From positions 1-22,747 of IMG/VR virus record IMGVR_UViG_3300049846_001020: 22,747 nucleotides of DNA; one strand, written 5' to 3'. The stretch is from a virus. The notes beneath the pieces are model-generated. The model searched no databases. It saw only the letters and a list, made by a program, of their open reading frames with translations, and had not been told where the DNA came from. The position numbers were made by a program, and so were the translations under genes. Below are positions 1 through 6,313 of the stretch, piece by piece; position 1 is the stretch's first letter, and each line of letters starts with the position of its first letter.

Positions 1-4
1 CTCA

Positions 5-700
5 TCAGGCGGCAACGGCATGGAGCTGCTCCATCAGGAAGTCGCGGTGGGCAGCGGTCTTGATGTAGTCAGCGGCCTTCTGCCCCGGCGGCAAGCTGAA
101 GCGCTCTTGGAAGGCCAGCACGATCTGAGCGCGGCGCTCCTCGCTCACCTGAAGCACGGCCTGCACCAGCTCTTGGATCTCAGCGGCGTTGAGCTTCTCG
201 GGGTTGGGGGAGCTGGGGCGCTTGGCCGGAACACTCTTGGTTGGTGCCTTGCTAGCGCTAGCGGCGGCTGGCGCAGCAGGCGCTTCGTCGCGCATCGGGT
301 TCTCCACCTCGACCCGTGCCCACAGCTCATACCCCAACCCAAAGGCAAAAGCTGCAGCGGTGCACAGGCAGCGGCGGTGCGTGTCGGTCAAGGTCCGCGC
401 CGTGATCCGCTCAAACGGGATCGGGTTGTTGCGGTTGTCCATGCAGGCCTGCGGAAAGTCCGGTGTCACCTGCTCGCCATTGGCGAAGTAGCCGACGACA
501 TAGCCGCTGCCATCCGGTGCGCGCCAGATGTGGCCGCCATCGGGGGCGGTGCTCAGCGTGAACTGCCAACCCGGCGCGTGGACATGCAACAGGTGGGCGA
601 TCTTGGCCCAATTCACATAGTCAGCGGCATAGGAGCCGCTGCCCTTGGTGGAGATGTCATCAGGCGTGATGACCCCACCAAGTTGCGGGAAATCAGTCAT
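5..700 (-). CDS. Sak3/DUF1071-like single-strand DNA annealing protein
   Basis: Probably a phage recombinase that anneals complementary single strands during replication-linked recombination. The N-terminal ~140 residues show the DUF1071 (Sak3) pattern: a Y/W-rich start (ADYVNWAKIAHLL), a WRAPDGSGYVVGYF strand region, then MDNRNNPIPF and a TDTHRRCLCTAAAFAFGLG helix. A low-complexity Ala/Pro/Lys linker (about residues 145-175) joins a charged helical C-terminus; the linker contains a doubled GCTAGC word. I chose ATG at 700 (231 aa) over GTG at 736, because a promoter-like sequence has its -10 at 743-748, which would put the transcription start next to 736. It is the last of three minus-strand genes after the integrase. 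The family call comes from remembered motif layout, not a search; another SSAP family is possible. Confidence 0.6.
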   Translation of the reverse strand: MTDFPQLGGVITPDDISTKGSGSYAADYVNWAKIAHLLHVHAPGWQFTLSTAPDGGHIWRAPDGSGYVVGYFANGEQVTPDFPQACMDNRNNPIPFERITARTLTDTHRRCLCTAAAFAFGLGYELWARVEVENPMRDEAPAAPAAASASKAPTKSVPAKRPSSPNPEKLNAAEIQELVQAVLQVSEERRAQIVLAFQERFSLPPGQKAADYIKTAAHRDFLMEQLHAVAA

Positions 701-742
701 GGATGCGGTGTATCGGATGCCGCGTCGCTGCGGCACCCCTGC

Positions 743-771
743 ACCCTAGGCTAGCCAACGCTAGCCGTCAA
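743..771 (-). promoter_or_regulatory. Promoter with double CTAG operator, upstream of the annealing protein
   Basis: On the minus strand, -35 TTGACG (771-766), a 17-nt spacer GCTAGCGTTGGCTAGCC (765-749) and -10 TAGGGT (748-743). The -35 and spacer match the plus-strand promoter at 6314-6342 except for one base. The -35 lies in the last codons of the upstream gene. The repetition of a specific spacer sequence suggests an operator bound by a phage regulator. Confidence 0.55.
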
Positions 772-1429
772 CCGTTTTCTCCCACGCCGCTAGTGCATCG
801 GCAATCGGGTCGGAGCCATTCAGGCAGATCGACTCCCACTCGCTCGGCATCCAGGTATGCCAGCCGCTCAGCACGTTGCGCAGCAGGTCGCGCTGGCTGC
901 TGGTGAGGCTCTGGCACTGCTGCTCCAGCTCCTTCCACGCCACCGCTGGCGTCAGCATCTTGGCCTTGGCAATCGCTTCAAAGCGTGCTTGATGTTCAGC
1001 GCTCAAGCTCTTGGCCTCCTCGGCTGACAGCGGCTCGGGCTGCTGCAGCCACTCCGGGGCCTCCAGCTCGCCCACAAAGTGCGAAAAAAACTCCGTCGCC
1101 CGCCACGGCACGCCGTTGGCATCGGTGATGGGCTGAGAATCCTTGAGGCGATCCTTCAGGCGCCGGTCGCTGACGCCGCTGTAGTCCCCTGCTGCCACCC
1201 GCGCATTGGCCAGTGCCAGCTGGATGAAAGTCAGCGGCTGCGGCTGATCGGTCTTGGCGTTCTGCAGCTTGTTGAAGCTCGAATCGCGCACCGCCGGGAA
1301 GCCCGCCTGCTCGCCCCACTCATGCAGCGTGCTGTGGATCCAGCCGTTGCGGTTGCACCACGCGGTCAAGGTGCGACCAAAGCGTTGACGCGCGGCTAGC
1401 GGCGGGTGGCTGTAGCGGTCGTGATCCAA
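761..1429 (-). CDS. Hypothetical protein with helix-turn-helix-like N-terminus (possible repressor)
   Basis: 222 aa from a TTG start; no ATG lies near the N-terminus, so the start is uncertain. Residues ~15-75 (LTAWCNRNGWIHSTLHEWGE, a GFPAVRDSSFNKLQ turn, then TFIQLALANARVA) look like a helix-turn-helix bundle of the kind seen in phage repressors. The middle (SDRRLKDRLKDSQPITDANG) is charged, and the C-terminus is helical and Trp-rich. It sits between the integrase and the annealing protein on the same strand, where temperate phages often keep lysogeny control. CTAG repeat clusters flank both ends, at 746-765 and 1442-1463. I do not recognise a named family; the repressor role is inferred from position and predicted fold only. 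Confidence 0.4.
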   Translation of the reverse strand: MDHDRYSHPPLAARQRFGRTLTAWCNRNGWIHSTLHEWGEQAGFPAVRDSSFNKLQNAKTDQPQPLTFIQLALANARVAAGDYSGVSDRRLKDRLKDSQPITDANGVPWRATEFFSHFVGELEAPEWLQQPEPLSAEEAKSLSAEHQARFEAIAKAKMLTPAVAWKELEQQCQSLTSSQRDLLRNVLSGWHTWMPSEWESICLNGSDPIADALAAWEKTVDG

Positions 1430-1463
1430 TGGAGAGGCTTCGCTAGCGGCTAGCCTAACCCTA
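1396..1463. repeat. Cluster of CTAG-core repeats at the integrase/HTH gene junction
   Basis: GGCTAGCGG at about 1395, CGCTAGCGGCTAGCC at 1441-1455 and CCCTAGG at about 1458 lie around the junction of the integrase 3' end and the next gene's start. They resemble the double CTAG operator seen in three promoter-like sequences of this window, but I see no good -35/-10 pair here. Confidence 0.4.
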
Positions 1464-2882
1464 GGAATGGGCAGCCGCCTCCCCGGCCCTTAGCCGCACT
1501 TCACTCACCACCCCATCGGTCACCACCACCCGCTCCACCCAATCCGTCATCAGGTGCCGCGTCTGTTCCAACGTCTTGGTCATCTCCGCCCAGGCCTCGG
1601 GCTGATCCAAGGCCTCCAGCGCATCCTTCAAGCTGAACCGGCTGCCGCCATCGTTCATGCACTCCTGCAGCAACGCATTCAGCCGGTCCTCCTTGCGCCC
1701 AATCACCTCCTCTAGATCGGGGTCATCCAGCAGGCGCAGGTCACTGATCTGGCTTTGCAACTGCTGGATCTCTGGGCTCAGCTGCTGCTTTAGCCGCAGT
1801 TCATCCACCACGCTGCCGTAGGCCAGCAGTTCGCGTTTCTCCCACAGCCGCTCCATCACAGCTTCCAGCACCTTCTCTTCGTGGATGTGCTTGCGAGGCC
1901 GGATCGGGCACACCTCATGCGTACAGCGGATGTAGACCGGCCCCTGCGGACGTGCTTGGTGATGCCGCATCAACCCACCGCAATGGCCGCAATACACCAG
2001 CCCGGTCAACACGCGGCTGCGGCGCTTGCGCAGCGGCGTTGAAGCGCGGCCCCGCAGCATCCGCATGATCTTGTGAATCTCCCCTTGCTCTTCGTGCGAC
2101 ACCAGCGCTGGATGCGCGTGGGGGTGAATCTCATCCACTTGGCCGGGCTTGTGCAATAACCGCCGCTTGTTGCCCTCCTCATCCATCACCCAGCGGCACG
2201 TTCCATACACCCGGCTGCCTGCAATGGCTGGATTCATCAACCATCGCCGCAACCCTTCCAAGCTGCGAAACGCTTGGCCGCATTGTTTGTATTGAAAATC
2301 AAAGGCTTCGCGCAAGCTGGCGCACTGCAAAAAGCGTTCCACGATCCGCCGTGCAATCGGTGCGGTCTCTGGATCGAGTTCGTAGTTCAGCTTCTGCTCG
2401 GTGTAGCGATAGCCATAGGGCGGCTTGCCCGATTGCGGCTTCATTTGCTTGCGGGCATACATCTGCCCGTGATGCACGCGCTCTCCGATCAGCTCGGATT
2501 CCATCTGCGCCATGCCCATGATCACGTTGGCGCAAAAGCGCCCCATGGCTGACGACAGATCAATGGACTGATCGAGGCAGATCAGGTTGGGCCAGCTCTC
2601 CTGGTTGAACAGCCGCAGCAGCTTGCCGCCATGCACCGACGAGCGGCTCATGCGATCCAGGCGCGTGCAGACCACCGTGTTCAGCAGGTGATCCCTGCAG
2701 GCCTCCATCAACTGCTGCAGCTGGGGGCGGTCGTCGCGGGTGCCGGAGCCCACATCCACGAACTCCACCACCGGCTCGCCAATGTCGGCGGCATAGGCGC
2801 GAAGGCGGCTCAGCTGCTGCTCTAAGGCGTTGGCTTGGTCGTCGCTTTCGGTGCTGACGCGGGCGTAGATCGCCGTCGTCAT
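1461..2882 (-). CDS. int: Large serine recombinase (phage integrase)
   Basis: A 473-aa site-specific recombinase that would integrate the phage genome at an attP/attB pair through a phosphoserine intermediate. Order: N-terminal resolvase domain with IYARVST (catalytic Ser10), CTRLDRMSR and an E-helix (MGMAQMESELIGERV); a 'recombinase' domain beginning GKPPYGYRY near residue 155; a zinc ribbon (CGHCGG, later CTHEVC) near 310-340; a coiled coil around 385-420; and a basic C-terminal tail. The size suits the large serine integrase class. ATG at 2882 is unambiguous. It faces away from the plus-strand genes starting at 2969, so the 86-nt gap between them must carry divergent signals and is one place to look for attP. 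No attachment core can be identified from this window alone. Confidence 0.93.
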   Translation of the reverse strand: MTTAIYARVSTESDDQANALEQQLSRLRAYAADIGEPVVEFVDVGSGTRDDRPQLQQLMEACRDHLLNTVVCTRLDRMSRSSVHGGKLLRLFNQESWPNLICLDQSIDLSSAMGRFCANVIMGMAQMESELIGERVHHGQMYARKQMKPQSGKPPYGYRYTEQKLNYELDPETAPIARRIVERFLQCASLREAFDFQYKQCGQAFRSLEGLRRWLMNPAIAGSRVYGTCRWVMDEEGNKRRLLHKPGQVDEIHPHAHPALVSHEEQGEIHKIMRMLRGRASTPLRKRRSRVLTGLVYCGHCGGLMRHHQARPQGPVYIRCTHEVCPIRPRKHIHEEKVLEAVMERLWEKRELLAYGSVVDELRLKQQLSPEIQQLQSQISDLRLLDDPDLEEVIGRKEDRLNALLQECMNDGGSRFSLKDALEALDQPEAWAEMTKTLEQTRHLMTDWVERVVVTDGVVSEVRLRAGEAAAHS

Positions 2883-2968
2883 TCTTAGGCTTCGCTCCGG
2901 GCTATTGTGTGGTTACAGGCCTAGTCGCGCCAGAGCTGCTTGGCCTGTGTCCACAGCCGAAAAGCCGC

Positions 2969-3220
2969 ATGAACACTGCATCCTCCGCACTGACTGCTCA
3001 GCCCATCAGCCGCAGCACTCTGCTGGACCTGCTCAGCAGCACCGGCCAGTCCCACGAGAACCTCGGTGCTGGTGTCCGCGAAGCCTGCCTCTGCCTGCAG
3101 GACGCCCAAGCCTTCTACGACCTCCCTGCGGTGTTGAGCGACCCCTTGAGCCGCTTTCGCTGGCACCTCGATCAGGCCTTCGTGGCGCTGGAGGATGCGC
3201 GGGAGCTGATCGCCTCCTGA
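2969..3220 (+). CDS. Small hypothetical protein
   Basis: 83 aa, starting MNTASSALTAQ. ATG at 2969 is preferred to the in-frame GTG at 2909, whose 20-residue extension looks like intergenic sequence. The protein is mostly helical, with a Cys pair (CLCLQDAQAF) and an acidic C-terminal helix (HLDQAFVALEDARELIAS). It is the first plus-strand gene after the divergent integrase and could be an excisionase or control protein by position, but no DNA-binding motif is visible. No Shine-Dalgarno site is seen. A weak terminator-like hairpin follows. Confidence 0.5.
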   Translation: MNTASSALTAQPISRSTLLDLLSSTGQSHENLGAGVREACLCLQDAQAFYDLPAVLSDPLSRFRWHLDQAFVALEDARELIAS

Positions 3221-3271
3221 GCCCTGCTGCTGCCCCTGCAGCCAGCACGCTCCACCGCCTCAGGGGCTTGT

Positions 3272-3287
3272 GCCCTTGGGGCGTTTT
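3272..3287 (+). terminator. Weak intrinsic-terminator-like hairpin
   Basis: GCCC (3272-3275), a TTG loop, GGGGC (3278-3282 region) and then GTTTT. The stem is only 4-5 bp, so this is a marginal call for termination after the gene ending at 3220. Confidence 0.3.
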
Positions 3288-3330
3288 GTCGTGGTTGACG
3301 CGCTGCAGATCTGCACCATCTTCATTGCTT

Positions 3331-3385
3331 CTCGCTAGCGCAGTCTATGGTTGTGCTTCGCGCTAGTCCCGCAATGCGACGGCTA
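3331..3385. repeat. CTAG-core repeats upstream of the RHH gene
   Basis: CGCTAGCGC (~3333), CGCTAGTCC (3361) and GGCTAGCCC (~3381) lie in the 70 bases before the small RHH gene. They match the CTAG words in the operator-like promoters elsewhere. A TTGACG at 3295 has no good -10 partner at 16-18 nt, so I do not call a promoter here. Confidence 0.4.
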
Positions 3386-3403
3386 GCCCTTGCACATCCG
3401 ATC

Positions 3404-3610
3404 ATGACCGCAAGCCTTGCCTACCTCTCGCGCCGACCGCAGCGCCTCACCATCACCGTCTCCCATCACGTCGCTGAAAACCTGATCCAGCAGAGCAACG
3501 ACCAAGGGCGCTCCATCAGCAACCTGGCGGCCTACCTGCTGGAGCGGGCGCTCACGGACCCAGACAACAGCCCCCCGATCCCGAAGCGCTGGCCTGGCCA
3601 GGCCGCCTGA
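3404..3610 (+). CDS. Ribbon-helix-helix (CopG/Arc-type) DNA-binding protein
   Basis: 68 aa with the classic RHH layout: a short beta strand RLTITVSHH (about residues 13-21), helix 1 VAENLIQQSNDQ, a turn GRSISN, and helix 2 LAAYLLERAL, followed by a Pro-rich tail. RHH proteins bind DNA as dimers with the strand in the major groove and commonly regulate their own promoters. ATG at 3404 places the strand near the N-terminus; in-frame starts at 3347 and 3374 would add unsupported residues. CTAG repeats stand upstream and a clear terminator follows, so this is probably a monocistronic regulator. It is a candidate for the protein that reads the CTAG operators. Confidence 0.7.
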   Translation: MTASLAYLSRRPQRLTITVSHHVAENLIQQSNDQGRSISNLAAYLLERALTDPDNSPPIPKRWPGQAA

Positions 3611-3616
3611 TGCACG

Positions 3617-3636
3617 GCCCCGCAAGGGGCTTTTTT
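3617..3636 (+). terminator. Rho-independent terminator
   Basis: Perfect 5-bp GC stem GCCCC/GGGGC with a GCAA (GNRA) tetraloop, followed directly by six T residues. It lies 7 bases after the stop of the RHH gene. Confidence 0.85.
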
Positions 3637-3700
3637 CATGCGCGAATGCAGCAGTCCCGCAGCGGGTCGCAAGGGACTAATCGACTAGCGCTGAGATGTC

Positions 3701-3729
3701 TTGTCACCGTGGCTAGCGCTGGCTAGCTT
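3701..3729 (+). promoter_or_regulatory. Promoter with double CTAG operator, upstream of the replication gene
   Basis: -35 TTGTCA (3701-3706), 17-nt spacer, -10 TAGCTT (3724-3729). The operator GGCTAGCGCTGGCTAGC spans 3711-3727, so its second CTAG overlaps the -10. The predicted start near 3736 falls just before the 10-bp repeat array. The two CTAG cores are 10 bp apart, about one helical turn. Confidence 0.5.
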
Positions 3730-3740
3730 TTGCACCGATC

Positions 3741-3800
3741 CGTTCAAATCCGTGCAAAACGGTGCAGATCGGTTCAGATCGGTTCAAATCAGTGCCAATC
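3741..3800 (+). repeat. Iteron-like array of 10-bp tandem repeats (six units)
   Basis: Six consecutive 10-base units: CGTTCAAATC, CGTGCAAAAC, GGTGCAGATC, GGTTCAGATC, GGTTCAAATC, AGTGCCAATC. Degenerate half units flank the array (ACCGATC before, GGTGATG after). The consensus is about GGTKCAAATC. The array ends 4 bases before the ATG of the RHH replication protein at 3805. The 10-bp period puts every unit on the same DNA face, as expected for cooperative binding by that protein as an autoregulator or origin iteron. Confidence 0.75.
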
Positions 3801-3804
3801 GGTG

Positions 3805-4395
3805 ATGCCCCGGATCAACCTCACAGTGCAGCCTGAGCTGTACGACTACATCTTGAAACACAAGCCCAAAGCCCTGTCAGTGCCTGCGTTCTGCAGTCTG
3901 CTGATTGAGCAGTCGGCCTCGGATTCCCTTGACAGGCCCATTACTCTGGGAGAACCGAGCGCAGCCGGGTCTCCCTCTATTTCTTATTCTTCTTCTATAG
4001 AAGAAGAATTAACAGCCAAAACCAATAAAACCAAGACGCGTGCGCGCGCGTGCGAGGCCGATCCCTACAAGGCCAAGGCGATCAGCGCCGATCTGGTGCC
4101 CGCTGACCTGCTCGATTGCCAGCAGCTGCTGCCCGAATGGTGGGCGGTCAAGAAGGGGGTGCGCTCAGAAGGCGTCTGGAGGCGCGTTTGCACCAAGTTG
4201 CGTGGTTGGACCCCTGAGCAGCGGCGGGAGGCCCTTGAGCGGTCCATAGCGAGCGGCTGGGGCGATGTTTTCGAGCCACCTGCGGCTAGGGCTAACTCGG
4301 GGCAGCCGAGCGGCTACGTGGACTCGATCACCCGCGACCGCCAGGTGATGGATTCCTTCCTCGCCATGTTCCCCACCGAGCCGGAGGCCGCATGA
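3805..4395 (+). CDS. Putative replication initiator: RHH N-terminus plus primosome/helicase-loader-like C-terminus
   Basis: 196 aa from ATG 3805. An upstream in-frame start at 3730 would translate the repeat array and is rejected. Residues 2-38 (PRINLTVQPELYDYILKH, then ALSVPAFCSLLIEQS) fit a ribbon-helix-helix domain. Residues ~45-85 are a disordered Ser/Glu/Lys linker written in AT-rich DNA. The C-terminal part (LLPEWWAVKKG, then GVWRRVCTKLRGW, then REALERSIASGWGDVFEPP) resembles the DnaD/DnaT/lambda-O-type tail of phage replication proteins. The layout suggests it binds the 10-bp array, opens DNA and recruits the host helicase. The next gene overlaps by 4 bases (ATGA). The role is inferred; the RHH call is firmer than the replication call. 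Confidence 0.6.
   Translation: MPRINLTVQPELYDYILKHKPKALSVPAFCSLLIEQSASDSLDRPITLGEPSAAGSPSISYSSSIEEELTAKTNKTKTRARACEADPYKAKAISADLVPADLLDCQQLLPEWWAVKKGVRSEGVWRRVCTKLRGWTPEQRREALERSIASGWGDVFEPPAARANSGQPSGYVDSITRDRQVMDSFLAMFPTEPEAA
3986..4009. repeat. 24-bp perfect palindrome in an AT-rich patch inside the replication gene
   Basis: The segment is a perfect inverted repeat centred between 3997 and 3998, with TTCTTCTTCTA on the left arm and its complement on the right. It lies in an AT-rich stretch (about 3970-4033) unusual for this GC-rich window, and is followed by 19 bases of alternating purine-pyrimidine (4036-4054). It encodes the Ser/Glu part of a flexible linker. Confidence 0.7.
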
Positions 4396-4787
4396 TCACG
4401 CAGGAAGACTTCGGCAAGGTGTTGCAGGCCCTTAGCCGCACGCTGCCGCGTTTCAAGCCCTGGGATGAAACCGCCATGGCGCTCGCGTGGATGACCTTCC
4501 CTGAGCCGGCCAAGCAGCAGCTGACCCGTGAGGTGTGGCTCTATGCCGCCGGCCAGCGCCGCCTAGATCCAAACCCACCAGAAGACGTGCCGCTCGACCT
4601 GCAGCTGCTCAACTACGTGTTCCGCAACGAGAACGGCCGCGCCAACGTGGAGTGGGGCCTCAAAGCCGACCTACCGGAGCGGATGCAACGGCCGCATCTG
4701 TTCCACCCGCAGCCGGTGCCGGGCCAGGTGGTGCTGCCGCCCGAGCCGCCCGTGACCAACCCACTGCTGCAGGAGGTGGCATGGTGA
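4392..4787 (+). CDS. Hypothetical protein in the replication cluster
   Basis: 131 aa, starting MITQEDFGKVLQALSR, with its ATG overlapping the previous stop (ATGA). A helical N-terminal half (LPRFKPWDETAMALAWMTF, then a REVWLYAAGQRRL helix) is followed by a Pro-rich C-terminus. Its place directly after a putative replication initiator, and its short helical N-domain, would suit a helicase loader or replisome accessory protein. The resemblance to G39P-type loaders is weak and I do not assert it. Translational coupling to both neighbours is likely because of overlaps at each end. Confidence 0.6.
   Translation: MITQEDFGKVLQALSRTLPRFKPWDETAMALAWMTFPEPAKQQLTREVWLYAAGQRRLDPNPPEDVPLDLQLLNYVFRNENGRANVEWGLKADLPERMQRPHLFHPQPVPGQVVLPPEPPVTNPLLQEVAW
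4771..4776 (+). promoter_or_regulatory. Strong Shine-Dalgarno site AGGAGG
   Basis: AGGAGG lies 4 bases before ATG 4781. Good ribosome sites are scarce in this window, and this one decides the start of the 57-aa gene. Confidence 0.7.
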
Positions 4788-4954
4788 AGCGCAAGCAGGA
4801 CTGGGTGCCAGCCACCACCTTCAAAACCATCAAGCTGAAGGCCAATGGCCCGAAGCCAGGCCAGTCGGTTGAGGCTTGGCAGCGGGGCAAGGACCGCGAG
4901 CAAGAACGCTTTGATGCGGCAAAGGATCGGAAACTGCAGAGGGGTGAGCTATGA
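4781..4954 (+). CDS. Small basic hypothetical protein
   Basis: 57 aa, rich in Lys and Arg (MVKRKQDWVPATTF, then a charged helix EAWQRGKDREQERFDAAKD). The start is fixed by the AGGAGG site, and the gene overlaps the previous one by 7 bases and the next by 4. The basic charge suggests nucleic-acid or protein binding within the replication block, but I recognise no family. Confidence 0.6.
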   Translation: MVKRKQDWVPATTFKTIKLKANGPKPGQSVEAWQRGKDREQERFDAAKDRKLQRGEL

Positions 4955-5283
4955 GCCTCGGCCCCTTGTTTGACTTCTCTGCTAGCGCTAGCGAGGCTGC
5001 CAGGGATCACGCCATCGCCGCGGTCGGCGCCCATGCCGGCCCTGAGTTCATGGAGCAGGCCAAGGCCGTCATCCAGCAGCGCCTCTCAGGCACCGAATGC
5101 CTGGCTGAGGAGTTCCGCCGCGTCTGCGAAGAGGCCGGCATCCGCCCCCATCACCACAACGCTTGGGGCAGCTTGACCAATCAGCTGGTCAAGGCCGGGA
5201 TCCTGATCGACACCGGCCGCCTCGGCAAGAGCACCAGCCTTCGCAGCCACGCCCGCCGTCAACCGATCTGGAGGGTGCGCTGA
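4951..5283 (+). CDS. Phage winged-helix-like protein of unknown function
   Basis: 110 aa. The second half (SGTECLAEEFRRVCEEAGI, then NAWGSLTNQLVKAGILIDTG, then LRSHARRQPIWRV) follows the layout of small phage winged-helix proteins found next to replication and recombination genes in many siphoviruses: a helical pair, a 'G-x-L...AGI-I--G' wing and a final W. The N-terminal linker (DFSASASEAARDH) is encoded by a doubled GCTAGC word. It overlaps both neighbours by 1-4 bases. The family is common, but its biochemical function is not known to me. Confidence 0.6.
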   Translation: MSLGPLFDFSASASEAARDHAIAAVGAHAGPEFMEQAKAVIQQRLSGTECLAEEFRRVCEEAGIRPHHHNAWGSLTNQLVKAGILIDTGRLGKSTSLRSHARRQPIWRVR

Positions 5284-5780
5284 TGCAGCCAGCCTTTGAT
5301 CTCAGCAGCGTGCAGGCCCTGCTGCAGCGCGGCATCAATGCCGGCCATTGGACCGTTGAGCAGCTCGACTTCCCATCGCCGGATTACGAGCGCAACCTGA
5401 TCGAAGCCCGCCGCTCCAGGTTCTTCTCTCCCACCTACGAACCACCCACTCCCTATGCCAACCCGCTCCGCGCCGCCAACACCGGCGAAGCCGTCCAACC
5501 GATCAGCCCCCGCGATTTCGACGTGGCTGCAGCCACTAGGGCTAACAAGGGACCCAGCCACGTGGACCTACCGCCTCTCCAATGGCCACCAGTTCCCCGT
5601 GTCCGTGACGAGCCTGATCTCAGCGGTGACCAAGACGCCTCAACAAATGGAGGCGATCATGGCCAGCCGTCACATCTGGGAGCCACGGGGAAACACGATC
5701 CACAAGGCCCTGGAGGTGATGGCGCACCAGCGCTTCAACCCCAACCCACCGACGAACCTGTCTCCAGCGCCCCATGGTGA
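5283..5780 (+). CDS. N-terminal part of a frameshifted nuclease gene
   Basis: From ATG 5283 (overlapping the previous stop) this frame gives sensible protein, MQPAFDLSSVQALLQRGI to about AVQPISPRDFDVAA (nucleotide ~5535). After that it turns into Gly/Gln/Pro-rich sequence typical of an off-frame read. The PD-(D/E)XK nuclease continues in the +1 frame, so I read the first ~85 codons as the true 5' end of that gene. The break coincides with the CTAG-repeat word CTAGGGCTAAC at 5536-5546. It may be a real mutation, a sequencing error, or, less likely, programmed +1 frameshifting. The codons from about 5550 to 5780 in this frame are probably meaningless. Confidence 0.5.
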   Translation: MQPAFDLSSVQALLQRGINAGHWTVEQLDFPSPDYERNLIEARRSRFFSPTYEPPTPYANPLRAANTGEAVQPISPRDFDVAAATRANKGPSHVDLPPLQWPPVPRVRDEPDLSGDQDASTNGGDHGQPSHLGATGKHDPQGPGGDGAPALQPQPTDEPVSSAPW

Positions 5781-6162
5781 CTACGGCGCCTGGATTGAGC
5801 CGTTGCTGAGCAATGAGCTATGGGATGAGGTGACCGTGATCGGCGCTGAGGTGATGGCCTACAGCCTGCGCCGCAACGTCGCTGGCACTGCCGATCTGGT
5901 GATCCGCTTTGCCGATGGCACCTACGGCATCGCTGACCTCAAAACCCAAAGCTCTGAGCGCTCCACCCCCTACGACACCCGCCCGCAACTCGGCGCTGGC
6001 GTGGAGATGATCGGCGACCACTACAAGCTTCTCATCTCCCGCTGCCTCACGCTCTGGTCACGGCCCGGCAGCCTGGTGATCCAAACCCACAGCGCGGATG
6101 AGTGCCTGCAGGCCTGGCTGGATGTCTGCGAGGAATACGCCGCACGGTTCCGCCCCTTCTAG
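5455..6162 (+). CDS. PD-(D/E)XK (RecB/Cas4-type) nuclease domain, 5' part in another frame
   Basis: The frame is convincing from DPATWTYRLSNGHQF (about 5560) to the stop. Motifs in order: GNTIHKALEVMA (the His/Glu helix of RecB-like nucleases), VTVIGAEVMAY (acidic residue), GTADLVI (catalytic Asp), then GIADLKT (the D-x-K catalytic pair) and a PQLGAGVEM helix carrying a Gln. In phages such nucleases partner a single-strand annealing protein, and one is present at 5-700. ATG 5455 lies within the region better read in the other frame, so it is not a convincing start. The whole protein would be about 290 aa starting at 5283. Active-site residues look intact. Confidence 0.75.
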   Translation: MPTRSAPPTPAKPSNRSAPAISTWLQPLGLTRDPATWTYRLSNGHQFPVSVTSLISAVTKTPQQMEAIMASRHIWEPRGNTIHKALEVMAHQRFNPNPPTNLSPAPHGDYGAWIEPLLSNELWDEVTVIGAEVMAYSLRRNVAGTADLVIRFADGTYGIADLKTQSSERSTPYDTRPQLGAGVEMIGDHYKLLISRCLTLWSRPGSLVIQTHSADECLQAWLDVCEEYAARFRPF

Positions 6163-6190
6163 GCCGCTAATCAGCCGCCGCTAGTCCACT

Positions 6191-6295
6191 GCAGGCCCAT
6201 CCCGTGGCACTCTTAGAGCTGCCGGGATGGCCCGAATACAAGACCCGCAAGGGGAATTAGGGCAGGAGCATGCGGCTCCATCGGAATCCCGGCAC
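6191..6295 (+). ncRNA. Possible structured RNA in the gap between nuclease and small-gene cluster
   Basis: CCATCCCG(TG)GCA at ~6198-6209 can pair with TGCCGGGATGG at 6220-6230, closing a CTC-TTA-GAG inner hairpin. The same GCCGGGA (6221-6227) can instead pair perfectly with TCCCGGC (6287-6293). Between them are CCC-GCAA-GGG and GGAGC-ATGCG-GCTCC hairpins. Two exclusive folds in one segment suggest an attenuator or small RNA, but there is no U-run and no known family is recognised. It could be chance in GC-rich DNA. Confidence 0.3.
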
Positions 6296-6313
6296 CCAAT
6301 CGCTAGCCAAGGC

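Noticed and set aside
20-754. 244-aa plus-strand open frame
   Set aside because: Antisense to the annealing protein, which has recognisable family motifs; the plus-strand protein has none.
3295-3323. Promoter starting with TTGACG at 3295 for the RHH gene
   Set aside because: No acceptable -10 at 16-18 nt (ATCTTC), so the -35 match alone is not enough.
3730-3804. In-frame N-terminal extension of the replication protein through the 10-bp repeats
   Set aside because: The extension merely translates the repeat array (RSVQI-type repeats); the RHH strand begins right after ATG 3805.
6221-6294. tRNA-like segment: perfect 7-bp acceptor-like stem GCCGGGA/TCCCGGC with 74-nt length and a following ACCC
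   Set aside because: There is no T-arm (no TTC-A-T loop with a 5-bp stem), no proper D-arm and no anticodon stem in register. It is better treated as a generic structured segment.
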